NCBI GenBank assembly: GCA_946186665.1
Contig: CAMHOE010000019.1
Location: 1 to 44,246 of the forward strand
Direction of reading: 5' to 3'
Length of the DNA: 44,246 nt
From: an uncultured Clostridia bacterium
Lineage (GTDB): Bacteria > Bacillota > Clostridia > Oscillospirales > Acutalibacteraceae
How positions within the stretch are numbered: position 1 is the first letter of the stretch; each line of letters opens with the position of its first letter. Below, piece by piece: positions 31,733-39,792 of this stretch. The position numbers and the translations under genes are program-made. Below the pieces are notes generated by a model. It saw only the letters and a list, made by a program, of their open reading frames with translations. It ran no database searches and had not been told where the DNA came from.

Positions 31733-31762
31733 TGTACAGCAGAAATAAATTACAGCTGTACA
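31733..31762 (+). promoter_or_regulatory. TGTACAGC inverted repeat in the leader
   Basis: TGTACAGC (31733-31740) and GCTGTACA (31755-31762) form a perfect 8-bp inverted repeat around a 14-base AT-rich loop, starting about 15 bases after the likely transcript start. TGTACA occurs again just before the first start codon. It could be an operator or an RNA hairpin. Confidence 0.5.
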
Positions 31763-31870
31763 CATTCATGCAGTAAGAGCATATAAATTTCTCTCAGCCG
31801 CTGTATGCGGATGACTATATCTCCATACAAATAACACAATAACTTTTGCTAAAGAAAAGGACTGTACATT

Positions 31871-32323
31871 ATGAAATGTATTAAATGCGGAGCTATGCTT
31901 CCCGATACTGTAAAATTCTGCATTATGTGCGGAAACAAAATGGAACCTGCCGGACAGGCACCAATGCAGCCACAGCAGCAGCCAATATCTCAGCCGCAGC
32001 CGCAGAGACAAGGCTCTACAGAAGCAAACGGACGGTCAATATCCGAAAAACACTATTCTCTGGAGGATATTGCGCGTCAGCAGGAAATGAATAAGAATGA
32101 AATAGGACTTGCCTCTCCTCAGAGAAGACAGCCTGCCGGAAATCAGAACAGAACCTCATCCTCCGGAAGCGGCAAGACTGCCCAGACTTCTCAGGATGAC
32201 AGCGCACCTTTGGTTTACAGTGTTAAGACACCGGCTGTACCGCTTGGAAAACAGAAACAGATTTACACTTCTGTATTCGATGAGAATATAGCCGATGTGC
32301 TTGAGTCACTAAAGAACAATTAA
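31871..32323 (+). CDS. zinc-ribbon protein with disordered Gln/Pro-rich tail
   Basis: 150 residues. The N-terminus MKCIKCGAMLPDTVKFCIMC is a compact zinc ribbon with four cysteines (3, 6, 17, 20). The remainder is mostly disordered, first Gln/Pro-rich (MQPQQQPISQPQPQRQ), then Ser/Asn/Gln-rich, ending in a short possible helix IADVLESLKNN. It has no membrane segment. First gene of the plus-strand cluster behind a consensus promoter; the next gene follows after 48 bases. Zinc ribbons of this type are common in uncharacterised Clostridia proteins and give no specific function; a scaffold or adaptor role is only a guess. Confidence 0.75.
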   Translation: MKCIKCGAMLPDTVKFCIMCGNKMEPAGQAPMQPQQQPISQPQPQRQGSTEANGRSISEKHYSLEDIARQQEMNKNEIGLASPQRRQPAGNQNRTSSSGSGKTAQTSQDDSAPLVYSVKTPAVPLGKQKQIYTSVFDENIADVLESLKNN

Positions 32324-32371
32324 CAGCATAATGACACTATATTTTATATATTTTTTTTTGGAGATGATAAA

Positions 32372-33016
32372 ATGGGTTTCAAAGATAAGCTTTTCGGAGG
32401 TCCTCAGAATCCTTCACAGCCTGTAATAGATGATAATATAGTTAATCCGCAGTATTATATGATGCCCGACGGCAGTGTCGCATCTGACGCTGATCCGGAA
32501 AAGGTAAACGGTGGAAATCCTATACAGAGCAGCTTTCCTCAGAAAAACAATAAACCTGTTGCCTATCCGCAGAATGGATATCAACAGTACGGCTATCAGC
32601 AGAACGCTTACCCTCAGGATGCTTATCAGCAGAACGGATACCAGCAGAACGCTTACCCTCAGGATGCTTACCAGCAGAACGGCTATCAGCAGAATGCGTA
32701 CCCTCAGGATGCTTATCAGCAGAACGCTTATCCTCAGGATGCTTATCAGCAGAACGGCTATCAGCAGAACGGCTATCAGCAGAACGCTTACCCTCAGGAT
32801 GCTTACCAGCAGAACTATCCGCCCATGAACAACGATGATCAGTTCAATATGCAGAATGAGGATCAGCCGAATGGTTATCCCGTAAGCAGCGCTCAGGGCG
32901 GCTATCTGACTGACACCGCTCAGCAGTATCAGCAGGAATATACTCAGGATCCTTATCAGACAAGTAACGGCGCACCGGACAGTGGCACGGGATGGAACAG
33001 CGAATCCGGTGAATAA
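32372..33016 (+). CDS. Tyr/Gln/Asn pentapeptide-repeat protein, prion-like
   Basis: A 214-residue soluble low-complexity protein. After a short N-terminus (MGFKDKLFGGPQNP, then a less biased 45 residues) it has about 17 tandem pentapeptides of the form Y-[QP]-Q-[ND]-[GA], for example YQQNG YQQNA YPQDA, from about residue 65 to 149 (DNA 32564-32818), then a Gln/Asn/Asp/Tyr-rich tail. The order of variants suggests amplification of 30- to 45-base blocks. Composition resembles prion-like or phase-separating domains rich in Tyr and Gln and nearly free of charge. No signal peptide. GGAG lies nine bases before ATG 32372. It sits between a zinc-ribbon protein and a protein of unknown function. No homologous family is recognised. 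Confidence 0.8.
   Translation: MGFKDKLFGGPQNPSQPVIDDNIVNPQYYMMPDGSVASDADPEKVNGGNPIQSSFPQKNNKPVAYPQNGYQQYGYQQNAYPQDAYQQNGYQQNAYPQDAYQQNGYQQNAYPQDAYQQNAYPQDAYQQNGYQQNGYQQNAYPQDAYQQNYPPMNNDDQFNMQNEDQPNGYPVSSAQGGYLTDTAQQYQQEYTQDPYQTSNGAPDSGTGWNSESGE
32564..32818 (+). repeat. 15-base coding tandem repeat (17 units)
   Basis: Seventeen in-frame units of 15 bases, near-identical at DNA level (TATCAGCAGAACGGC, TATCAGCAGAACGCT, TACCCTCAGGATGCT types), with no spacers. Copy number probably varies among strains. Confidence 0.9.
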
Positions 33017-33049
33017 AGGTACCAAAAGAAATGAAAGAGGGATAATCAA

Positions 33050-34225
33050 ATGACCGTCATTGATATAAGGAATATATTTTCAGACAGGCACATAGAGCTG
33101 GTAGATGTGGAAGCTTCCTACATATACTATGCAGAGGAAAAAAACGAAGAAGGACACAACAATCTTTTCATTCTTGAATATAACAGGAAAACACGCAAGG
33201 AACGGCTTGTGACAAATTACTCTCTGGAGGATCCGACTTTTGTGGAGCATATCTTTGCTTTTGAAAAAACAATAATGCTCATTCTCGAAAACGGCTCCAA
33301 CAGTCTCTGGGTAATAGAGATAGACAAAAAGAGCGGCGGAGAACTGAACAGACGCAAAGTAGTATGCACAGGAGCTTTCAAGGAATGTATGGCGACTGAC
33401 AGCAGCCATCTTCTGATATATATGGCTCCGGATGAAGCAAATGCAGAAATCTTCGGAAAGTACAAGGAAGTAACGGGCTGCGACTGCCTTTGCTATCTGT
33501 ACGACCTGAAAACAAACAAGAAATACTTTGTAAAGGCACCTATAATAGCGCGTCTCGGCTGCGATAATATCAAGCTTATCAATCTTTCAGGAAAAAGGTA
33601 TCTTGTACTTCTTGACCCATTTGCGGATGAAAGCATAAAAGAAAACTATTACAGGGAGCAGCGTTGGATAAATGCTGATATCCGTGATAACATATGGCTT
33701 TGCAGTGCGGAAGAGGTGCAAAACGATATAGAAGAGGGCAAGGATAATATTACGAAGAAGTGTATTGCCAGTGCGGATATCAAAGCCCTTGTAAGATATA
33801 TGGGCAGTGAAGGCTCACGTGTATACTTCCGCGCAAAAGAATTCCGTACAGGTTCCGAAAAAATATGCAGCTATGATATAGCTTCGGGTACCCTTTCGGT
33901 TGAAGCAACTCTTGAAAAACTGAAAGGTGATACTATCTATCTGATAGAGGAAAAGCCCTTTAAGACCTTTGCTGTAAACGCTTCTGAAACAAGAGTAAGC
34001 GTAAAGGGAATAGTCAACAGTGAAGCAAGCTTTTCTTATGACAACAGCATAGGAAACTTTATGACCTGTATAGAAAACCGCTACGCAGTGACCAGCCGTG
34101 TTGTATTCAGCGAGGAAAGCGGCACCTCCCATACATACTATTACATCTATGACTCCCAGCAGGACAAGCAGGAAAGCTATGAGTGTAATTGCCGTGTAAA
34201 GGGCAATACGCTTATACTCTATTGA
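33050..34225 (+). CDS. hypothetical protein, possibly beta-propeller-like
   Basis: A 391-residue protein with no signal peptide or membrane segment. No family is recognised. The sequence alternates short hydrophobic strands with turns (for example YIYYAEE, NLFILEYNRKTRKERLV, LLIYMAPDE, KRYLVLLDP, RVYFRAKEF, HTYYYIYDSQQDK), a pattern like a repeated-sheet or propeller-type fold in which each blade reports a value and compares it. Cys-rich spots (GCDCLCYLYD, YECNC) are present. GAAAGAGGGATAATC precedes ATG 33050. It starts 33 bases after the pentapeptide-repeat gene and 21 bases precede the next, so it is in the same operon. Function is unknown. Confidence 0.7.
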   Translation: MTVIDIRNIFSDRHIELVDVEASYIYYAEEKNEEGHNNLFILEYNRKTRKERLVTNYSLEDPTFVEHIFAFEKTIMLILENGSNSLWVIEIDKKSGGELNRRKVVCTGAFKECMATDSSHLLIYMAPDEANAEIFGKYKEVTGCDCLCYLYDLKTNKKYFVKAPIIARLGCDNIKLINLSGKRYLVLLDPFADESIKENYYREQRWINADIRDNIWLCSAEEVQNDIEEGKDNITKKCIASADIKALVRYMGSEGSRVYFRAKEFRTGSEKICSYDIASGTLSVEATLEKLKGDTIYLIEEKPFKTFAVNASETRVSVKGIVNSEASFSYDNSIGNFMTCIENRYAVTSRVVFSEESGTSHTYYYIYDSQQDKQESYECNCRVKGNTLILY

Positions 34226-34246
34226 TATACGATAATAGGAGACAAA

Positions 34247-35002
34247 ATGAAACAGAATATATTTCTGCTGCTTCTTGCAGCCGTTTTAGTGCTTTCGTGT
34301 TCCTGTTCCGCAAAGGAAGAGTCATCAGCAAATGAAAGCTCTGTGAGTACATCATCATCAGACGATAGCGCAGCTGATGAAAGCAGCCTATCAACAGACA
34401 GCGGCAGTTCGCCGGAAGTTAAATCCCCTTCGGAAAGCACTCAGGAAGCAAGCGCTGATATTGGCGAAAGCTCAGGCATTTCATACACTGTAACTCCTGA
34501 TGATGACATAAAAACCACTTCCTCATCTTTGATCTCACCTTTGGATATCGGCTCGTGGGGGACAGGCGCAAAGTACTGTACAAGCGACGGTACATATACG
34601 AATGTGCCGGTAAGAATAGTGTCCGTACGACGTGGAGATGACGTATCCAAAGAAGTAAAAGAGCTTTGTAAAAAGTACGGTTCTGTTTATTACACTGAGC
34701 CTGAAGGAAATCAGGAATATGCTATCGCAGAATACGAGATAGACCTTGATAAATTTCCTGTAGGGGAGGGAGGTACTCTCTGCGATATAACGGCATCCAT
34801 AACCGGTGAGGATGGTGAAATGATAAAGCTGTCCAACGGTTCATACTGGGCAACAACAGCATTCTGTATGGATGAAGAAACATATTACTATGGCGGCGTA
34901 GTTCACAGTATGCTTGCCTACAAGATCGAAAAGGAAGTAGAAAGTTATATCATGACGCTTGGAGAGTTCGGTGAAACTCAGGCGTATGTATCGTGCAGCT
35001 GA
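34247..35002 (+). CDS. hypothetical lipoprotein
   Basis: A 251-residue lipoprotein. The signal MKQNIFLLLLAAVLVLSCSC holds two possible lipid cysteines (LSC or CSC). A Ser/Asp/Glu-rich linker of about 65 residues follows, then a domain of about 150 residues with beta-strand character (VPVRIVSVRRGDD, EYAIAEYEIDLDKFP, CDITASITGEDGE, YYYGGVVHSMLAYKI). The layout resembles DUF4352-like extracellular domains, with low certainty. Start ATG 34247 has ATAGGAGAC upstream, 21 bases after the previous stop, so it is co-transcribed with the preceding soluble proteins. This links the cluster to the cell surface. Confidence 0.7.
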   Translation: MKQNIFLLLLAAVLVLSCSCSAKEESSANESSVSTSSSDDSAADESSLSTDSGSSPEVKSPSESTQEASADIGESSGISYTVTPDDDIKTTSSSLISPLDIGSWGTGAKYCTSDGTYTNVPVRIVSVRRGDDVSKEVKELCKKYGSVYYTEPEGNQEYAIAEYEIDLDKFPVGEGGTLCDITASITGEDGEMIKLSNGSYWATTAFCMDEETYYYGGVVHSMLAYKIEKEVESYIMTLGEFGETQAYVSCS

Positions 35003-35054
35003 CCTTAATGCAAGCTTTGTAGCGAAAACACTTTTATTCTATTTTTTTATGTAG

Positions 35055-35060
35055 TATAAT
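35055..35060 (+). promoter_or_regulatory. possible -10 element before the coiled-coil gene
   Basis: TATAAT at 35055-35060, with a weak TTTTAT 17 bases upstream. The next gene may have its own start of transcription besides readthrough from the cluster. Confidence 0.4.
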
Positions 35061-35095
35061 AAATATATCCAAACTCGAACAGGAGGCATATCATT

Positions 35096-35587
35096 ATGAA
35101 TATCATTGATAAAGTAAGCGATTCCCTGACACAGTCTGTTGATTTTATTATCGACAAAAACCGTGAGGCGGCTCAGCTGAACCGTCTCAAGGCTATCATC
35201 AAGAGCGAAACAGAGGTTCTCAACGATGCTTATATAGCTCTTGGCAAACAGTACCTCAATGTACTTGACGGCAAAACTGAAACAGGAGTTGATGTTGAAA
35301 AGCTTCGTGAAACTGTAGACGCTTCAAAACTCCGTATCAAAAAAGCCCGTGCGCGCTATGAGTACATTCTCAGAAACGGCATACCAAAAACAGACGCTGA
35401 CGTGAGCGAAGCAGCAGATGCTGCTGAAACAACAGCTGAGGATACTGAGGACAAGGATTCCGAAGAAGATCAGGATATCACCATTGCATATGCAGATCCT
35501 ACAGCAGCTTGTGAAAGCGACGCCATAGATGCCGAAGCAGGTGCTGCTGAAAATGAAGTGCAGGATGCTGAGGAGTCAAAGGACTGA
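35096..35587 (+). CDS. small coiled-coil protein with acidic tail
   Basis: 163 residues, soluble, no signal peptide. Residues 1 to about 100 are strongly helical (IIDKVSDSLTQSVDFIIDKN, ..EVLNDAYIALGKQYLNVLDG, ..KLRIKKARARYEYILRNG), likely an antiparallel coiled coil; the remaining 60 residues are a disordered acidic Ala/Asp/Glu tail. The N-terminal part resembles short helical proteins common in Ruminococcaceae that lack an assigned function. A perfect AGGAGG precedes ATG 35096. It is the last gene of the plus-strand series, followed by a terminator. Confidence 0.75.
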   Translation: MNIIDKVSDSLTQSVDFIIDKNREAAQLNRLKAIIKSETEVLNDAYIALGKQYLNVLDGKTETGVDVEKLRETVDASKLRIKKARARYEYILRNGIPKTDADVSEAADAAETTAEDTEDKDSEEDQDITIAYADPTAACESDAIDAEAGAAENEVQDAEESKD

Positions 35588-35664
35588 CCGCTCAAGAGCG
35601 ATTCATACCATTTAGCTTAAAAGTAAAGCAGATGGTTCAGCAAAAACAATAAGATGATCAAAAA

Positions 35665-35716
35665 GAGCAGGCACACCGTTATTCTGATATATCGGCGCGC
35701 CTGCTCATATTTTTTG
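35665..35716 (+). terminator. terminator ending the 31871-35587 series
   Basis: GAGCAGGC (35665-35672) pairs with GCCTGCTC (35699-35706), with an extra CCG/CGG pairing inside, then TATTTTTTG on the plus strand; the A-run before it may make it bidirectional for the cyclophilin gene. Confidence 0.82.
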
Positions 35717-35752
35717 ATTTAGTTTTTATAATAGATTTGGTATATTTTGTTA

Positions 35753-36607
35753 TCAGGAAATATCCTGTGTGGATATGGTGATGGAATTGATAACAGGCTG
35801 CTGCTCGGCAGGTATCGTACCGTTGTTATCTGTAGGTTCAGCATCTGATGCGATCTTATCAACAATATCCATGCCTGCTGTAACTTTTCCGAAAGCCGCA
35901 TAGTTACCGTCAAGAGAATTTACGTGATCATCCGTCTGCACGATAAAAAACTGTGAGCTTGCGCTGTTCGGAGGTGTAGCTCTTGCCATAGATATTACTC
36001 CCCTTGTGTGAGAGATAGGATTATTATATCCGTTGGCGCTGAACTCACCTGTTATATTATTCGGTGAGCCGCCTGTGCCGTTTCCGTCGGGATCGCCGCC
36101 CTGTATCATAAATCCTTCCATTATTCTGTGGAATGTAAGTCCGTTATAAAATCCCGAGTCTGCAAGATATATGAAATTCCTTACGGATATCGGCGCAGCG
36201 TTATAATCAAGCTTTACGATGATCGTTCCATAGTCCTTGATATCTATCGACGCATAATAATCCTTTGTCTGGTCTATCTCTACATCCTTCAGAAACTCCG
36301 GTATCTCAAATGATGTCTGAGCTGCCGATGCGGTACTGTTTTCATATGATGTCTGCGATACAGACGAAAACTCCTCACTGTTTGCTGCCGTGCTGCTTAC
36401 TTGTGTCTGTTCGTTTTTATCTCCGGAAAAATTGAAGATTGCCAGTACAACAAGAAGTACAATTATCAAGCCAAGAATAATACATCCTACAATAAGAATT
36501 ATCTTACCCTGATTGCTGTCATCTTCCTTGTTTGTTTTTTTCTTCTTTACGGGGGTATCGGTATGTTGTTTTGGTGCAGGCCCCTTTTTCGTCCTGTTTT
36601 TTCCCAT
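35753..36607 (-). CDS. membrane-anchored cyclophilin-type peptidyl-prolyl isomerase
   Basis: Catalyses proline cis-trans isomerisation, probably on exported proteins. 284 residues: a basic cytoplasmic N-terminus (about 35 residues), one membrane helix (IILIVGCIILGLIIVLLVVL), a Ser/Thr/Gln-rich linker of about 50 residues, then the cyclophilin domain with NFIYLADSGFYNGLTFHRIM, the catalytic Arg in FHR, GFMIQGGDP, SMARATPPNSASSQFFI and YAAFGKV. Start ATG 36607 has AAAGGA nine bases upstream; ATG 36625 lacks a good site. No lipobox, so it is anchored by the helix rather than by lipid. It is convergent with the preceding plus-strand genes and follows the CDF gene on the same strand. Confidence 0.92.
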   Translation of the reverse strand: MGKNRTKKGPAPKQHTDTPVKKKKTNKEDDSNQGKIILIVGCIILGLIIVLLVVLAIFNFSGDKNEQTQVSSTAANSEEFSSVSQTSYENSTASAAQTSFEIPEFLKDVEIDQTKDYYASIDIKDYGTIIVKLDYNAAPISVRNFIYLADSGFYNGLTFHRIMEGFMIQGGDPDGNGTGGSPNNITGEFSANGYNNPISHTRGVISMARATPPNSASSQFFIVQTDDHVNSLDGNYAAFGKVTAGMDIVDKIASDAEPTDNNGTIPAEQQPVINSITISTQDIS

Positions 36608-36676
36608 ATGTTCAGATCCTTTCATGCTTAGTATGCGGTACTATCATATCACAGTTATTCACGTTTTTCAATCATA

Positions 36677-37792
36677 TCAATCCGAAAAATCCAGATCCGG
36701 CTGTATACAGACCTCATATTCCGGATACATAGCTTTTATTTTTTCTGTGATATTTTCAACGACCGCCAAAGGTTCTTCTGCCTCAAAATCAGTTACTACA
36801 TCAAACCTTATCTGCTTTTCTTTTGTATCGCAATAAAATCCGTGTATCTGAAGCACATACTTTTCAGACATGACAGTTTCCGTTATTCTTGTCCTCATGG
36901 TCTTTACTTCGTCATTTGTGGTGTTTCTTGAATAGACTCCCACCGCAGTGATTATTACACCGGTTTCCTTTGCGACCCTGTGTGAGATATCCCTGCTTAC
37001 AGTATCGATTTTTTCTGCATCCCATACATCAGGCACTTCAATATGAACAGATGCCAGCCATCTTTCGGGTCCATAGCTGTTCATGATAAGGTCGTAAGCA
37101 CCTTCTACACCCTCAGTCTGACAGACCACAGCTTTGACCTTCTGCGAAAGCTCACTGTCCACTCTTTCTCCGAGTATCTTGCTTACAGCTTCTCTGAGCA
37201 TATCAAATCCGGATTTGATAATAAACAGGGAGATTATCAGACCAAGATATGCTTCAAGACTAAGACCGAAAATGATAAATACAATTGCAGCTAAAAGTGT
37301 TGCTCCCGATATAACAGAATCCATTATCGAATCCTGTCCTGAATTTTTGAGAGAATCGGAATTCAGTTTATTTCCCCGTCTGCGAAGGTACAGACCGAGC
37401 AATATCTTTGCAACAATCGCCACAGCGACAATTATCAACGCAGCTGTTGAATAGTCCGGCTCTGACGGCTCCAATATCGCTTTTATACTTTCGCTCAAAG
37501 CCGTTATACCTGCATACAGCACAAGAACAGATATCACCGCCGAGCTGATAAACTCATATCTTCCGTGGCCGTAGGGATGATCCTTATCTGCCGGTTTGCC
37601 TGCGAGTCTTGCACCGATTATGGTTATTACAGACGAGAGTGCATCACTCAGGTTATTTACAGCATCGAGGACAATAGATATTGAATTTGACAATAATCCC
37701 ACTGCTGCCTTGAAGCCTGCAAGCATCACATTTGTAATAACTGCAACTATACTTGTAACAATAATAGATTTTTTTCTGCCTCCATCAGTCAT
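36677..37792 (-). CDS. cation diffusion facilitator (CDF) metal transporter
   Basis: Proton-coupled exporter of divalent metals (Zn, Fe, Mn or Cd by family). 371 residues: six membrane helices from about 15 to 215 and a C-terminal cytoplasmic dimerisation domain. Family features are LSNSISIVLDAVNNLSDALS (helix 2, with the two-aspartate metal-binding pattern) and HPYGHGRYEFISS (loop 2-3), with a helix 5 pair in NSGQDSIMDSVISG. Start ATG 37792 has GAGGTG upstream; ATG codons at 37807 and 37870 are less likely. The metal cannot be read from sequence; the N-rather-than-H helix-2 motif is typical of the Fe/Zn branch. No metal regulator is nearby. Confidence 0.9.
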   Translation of the reverse strand: MTDGGRKKSIIVTSIVAVITNVMLAGFKAAVGLLSNSISIVLDAVNNLSDALSSVITIIGARLAGKPADKDHPYGHGRYEFISSAVISVLVLYAGITALSESIKAILEPSEPDYSTAALIIVAVAIVAKILLGLYLRRRGNKLNSDSLKNSGQDSIMDSVISGATLLAAIVFIIFGLSLEAYLGLIISLFIIKSGFDMLREAVSKILGERVDSELSQKVKAVVCQTEGVEGAYDLIMNSYGPERWLASVHIEVPDVWDAEKIDTVSRDISHRVAKETGVIITAVGVYSRNTTNDEVKTMRTRITETVMSEKYVLQIHGFYCDTKEKQIRFDVVTDFEAEEPLAVVENITEKIKAMYPEYEVCIQPDLDFSD

Positions 37793-37966
37793 AGTAAAAC
37801 ACCTCATAACAATTATATTCATCATATCAAAATGATACAACACCCAAAAACAGCCTTTACGTCTGACCATTCAACAAACGTAAAACATCGTGTTTTAAAG
37901 TATGTAAAAGAAATATCGCGCCCGACAAAAATCGAACGCGAATTCTCCTGCGCAGTCACGCACTTA

Positions 37967-38052
37967 CGGAAGCGGTGGGATTCGAACCCACGAGCCCTTG
38001 CGGGCTACCTGATTTCGAGTCAGGCCCGTTATGACCACTTCGATACGCTTCC
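37967..38052 (-). tRNA. tRNA-Ser(CGA)
   Basis: An 86-base class II tRNA with a long variable arm (GCCC/GGGC). The acceptor pairs GGAAGCG with CGCTTCC, discriminator G; anticodon stem CCTGA/TCAGG with loop CTCGAAA and anticodon CGA (reads UCG). T arm has GGTTCGAATCC. CCA is not encoded. Downstream on the minus strand a GCGCCCGAC / TCGAACGCG hairpin (about 37918-37940) may end transcription; a minus-strand TATAAT lies about 38 bases before the tRNA. Confidence 0.94.
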
Positions 38053-38419
38053 ACATACCTTGCTCCTGCATAAATCATTACATCTGATATAATTATACTA
38101 CGCACAAGGCTGATTCCAAAAGTGATGCACATATTTACTTAATTTATGAAACAATAATAATTGTATCCGATTTCTTAATGATTGTCAAGAGCTAACCTGA
38201 AAATGTCATCCACATTTTTGACGATTTTGAAATGTGTTTTAAATATCGGGAGCGCTGCTATTTTTCTTTTTATTGTACAAAGAAAAAATTCAGTGGTTTT
38301 AGGAAAGGGGTTTTCCCCATGCAGCTGTCCCTGTGAAATCAAGTTTCCTGATACTCCGTAAAAAAGCGTTTACAATGTCAGGCAGTTAATGATAAAATAT
38401 AATAAAGCAGGTGATGAAA
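38053..38419. other. intergenic region between tRNA-Ser and the FkbM gene
   Basis: About 370 bases without a recognisable gene. It holds the likely minus-strand promoter of tRNA-Ser near 38090 and a plus-strand promoter for the FkbM gene: TTTACA (38369-38374) and TAAAAT (38393-38398), spacer 18. A small GGGGTTTTCCCC palindrome lies near 38307. Confidence 0.6.
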
Positions 38420-39490
38420 TTGAATATTACAGATGAGAGTGTATGGAAGGTATTGAAGGATACCCGGCGGCCGATAATAATATATGGTACAGGAAATGGA
38501 GCAGATAAGATACTCCGGCAAATGCACAAAAACAACATTCATATATACGGTATTATGGCAAGCAATGATTTTGTGCGCGGACAAAGCTTTCAGGGTCATA
38601 TAGTGCGAAGATTGTCTGATTTTGAAACAGAAGCTGACGACCCGATAATCATTATTGCATTTGGCTCTCAGCGGAAGGAAGTTATTGACAATATACTGAG
38701 TATAGCAAAAAAACATACCGTCCTTTGTGCAGATGTTCCCGTATACGGCAGTAATATTTTTGATATCGATTTCTATAATGACAACAAAGAAAAAATATCT
38801 GAGGTCTGTTCTCTTCTTGCAGATGAACAGTCAAAGAGGGTTTTTGAAAATATTATAAATTTCAAGCTGAGCGGCAGACTTTCTTATCTGACCGACAGCT
38901 TTACGGAGAAGTCTGAGGTTTTTGGAAACATATTATGTTTTGACAAATCTGAAAGTTTCCTTGATCTTGGAGCATACAGGGGAGATACCATAGAGGAATT
39001 TCTAAGCTGTACAAACGGCGCATACAGTCATATCACTGCACTGGAGCCGGATAAAAAGACTTTTTTAAAGCTCAGAGAATATGCGGGAAATATGAAAGAC
39101 ACACAGCTGTTTAATATGGGTATATGGTGTGAAGATGCTGACCTGAATTTTGAAGGCTCGCTTGGGCGCGGTTCATCCATAAAGCGGGACGGCACACAGT
39201 ATCTGCCCGTAACAAAGATAGACACGCTTTACAAAAAACGTAAAGTAACTTACATAAAGCTTGATGTAGAGGGTGCCGAAGAGCAGGCTCTGCTGGGCGG
39301 AAAAGAAGTGATCAGGCGTGATGCGCCAAAGATCAATATGGCGCTATACCATAGAGGCGAGGATATATTCAAGCTGCCGCTCCTGTTGAACGATATACAG
39401 CCCCATTACAGAATTTATATCCGCCAGCATCCGCACATCCCCGCATGGGATCTGAATTTGTATGCCGTACCGGACACCTTGAACATATAA
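38420..39490 (+). CDS. FkbM-family methyltransferase with N-terminal Rossmann-like domain
   Basis: SAM-dependent O-methyltransferase of the FkbM family, commonly acting on glycans or polyketides. About 356 residues: an N-terminal nucleotide-binding-like segment (RRPIIIYGTGNGADKI, then IYGIMAS) of about 110 residues, followed by the methyltransferase domain with SAM motif SFLDLGAYRGDTIEEF, acidic ALEPDKKTF, and the family motif VTKIDTLY..VTYIKLDVEGAEEQAL. A two-domain layout of this kind is frequent in surface-polysaccharide clusters, but no glycosyltransferase is adjacent. The start is uncertain: AGGTGAT (38409-38415) places TTG 38420 best, while GTG 38411 and ATG 38414 fall inside the ribosome site. 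A tiny DUF6774-like gene follows by 18 bases. Confidence 0.88.
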   Translation: MNITDESVWKVLKDTRRPIIIYGTGNGADKILRQMHKNNIHIYGIMASNDFVRGQSFQGHIVRRLSDFETEADDPIIIIAFGSQRKEVIDNILSIAKKHTVLCADVPVYGSNIFDIDFYNDNKEKISEVCSLLADEQSKRVFENIINFKLSGRLSYLTDSFTEKSEVFGNILCFDKSESFLDLGAYRGDTIEEFLSCTNGAYSHITALEPDKKTFLKLREYAGNMKDTQLFNMGIWCEDADLNFEGSLGRGSSIKRDGTQYLPVTKIDTLYKKRKVTYIKLDVEGAEEQALLGGKEVIRRDAPKINMALYHRGEDIFKLPLLLNDIQPHYRIYIRQHPHIPAWDLNLYAVPDTLNI

Positions 39491-39508
39491 TATATCGGGT
39501 GATGTACA

Positions 39509-39703
39509 ATGATGAACCATTGTGAACTTACCGCATCAATAACTGCGGCGGCAAATGTGATTGCCTGCAAATTCAGCGATGACGAGCTTGCACTGCTTTC
39601 AACGGTGCTTGTTCAGTTGGGCGACACATTAGCCACAATATCTGCAAACCGCTCTTTGTGTGCAAATATAGAAAGTAAAAAAGATATAAAAGAATGTAGA
39701 TAA
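39509..39703 (+). CDS. small DUF6774-like protein
   Basis: A 64-residue protein: MNHCELTASITAAANVIACK, then FSDDELALLSTVLVQLGDTL and ATISANR. The core pattern of a Cys-containing helix, SDDELALL..VLVQLGDTLATI, recalls the short DUF6774 proteins widespread in Firmicutes, assigned from memory of the family rather than by search. GGGTGATG lies just before ATG 39509 (a second ATG follows at once). It is 18 bases after the FkbM gene and ahead of a strong terminator, so co-transcribed with it. Role unknown. Confidence 0.72.
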   Translation: MMNHCELTASITAAANVIACKFSDDELALLSTVLVQLGDTLATISANRSLCANIESKKDIKECR

Positions 39704-39710
39704 CATTTTT

Positions 39711-39755
39711 TACCGCAAACCGTTTAAACCATACGGTTTGCGGTAATTATATTTT
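39711..39755 (+). terminator. terminator after the FkbM operon
   Basis: A perfect 13-bp stem TACCGCAAACCGT (39711-39723) with ACGGTTTGCGGTA (39733-39745) and T-rich sequence after it. Confidence 0.88.
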
Positions 39756-39792
39756 CATAGGCTCAAACAAAAGTCAATAAAGGAGAGTACTT

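Noticed and set aside
32564..32818. Possible CRISPR-like array from regular 15-base repeats.
   Set aside because: Units are contiguous with no spacers, in frame, and translate to pentapeptides.
32414..33049. A 211-codon minus-strand frame of Leu/Ile/Val repeats.
   Set aside because: It is the antisense shadow of the pentapeptide-repeat gene; its hydrophobic repeat is a by-product of the 15-base unit.
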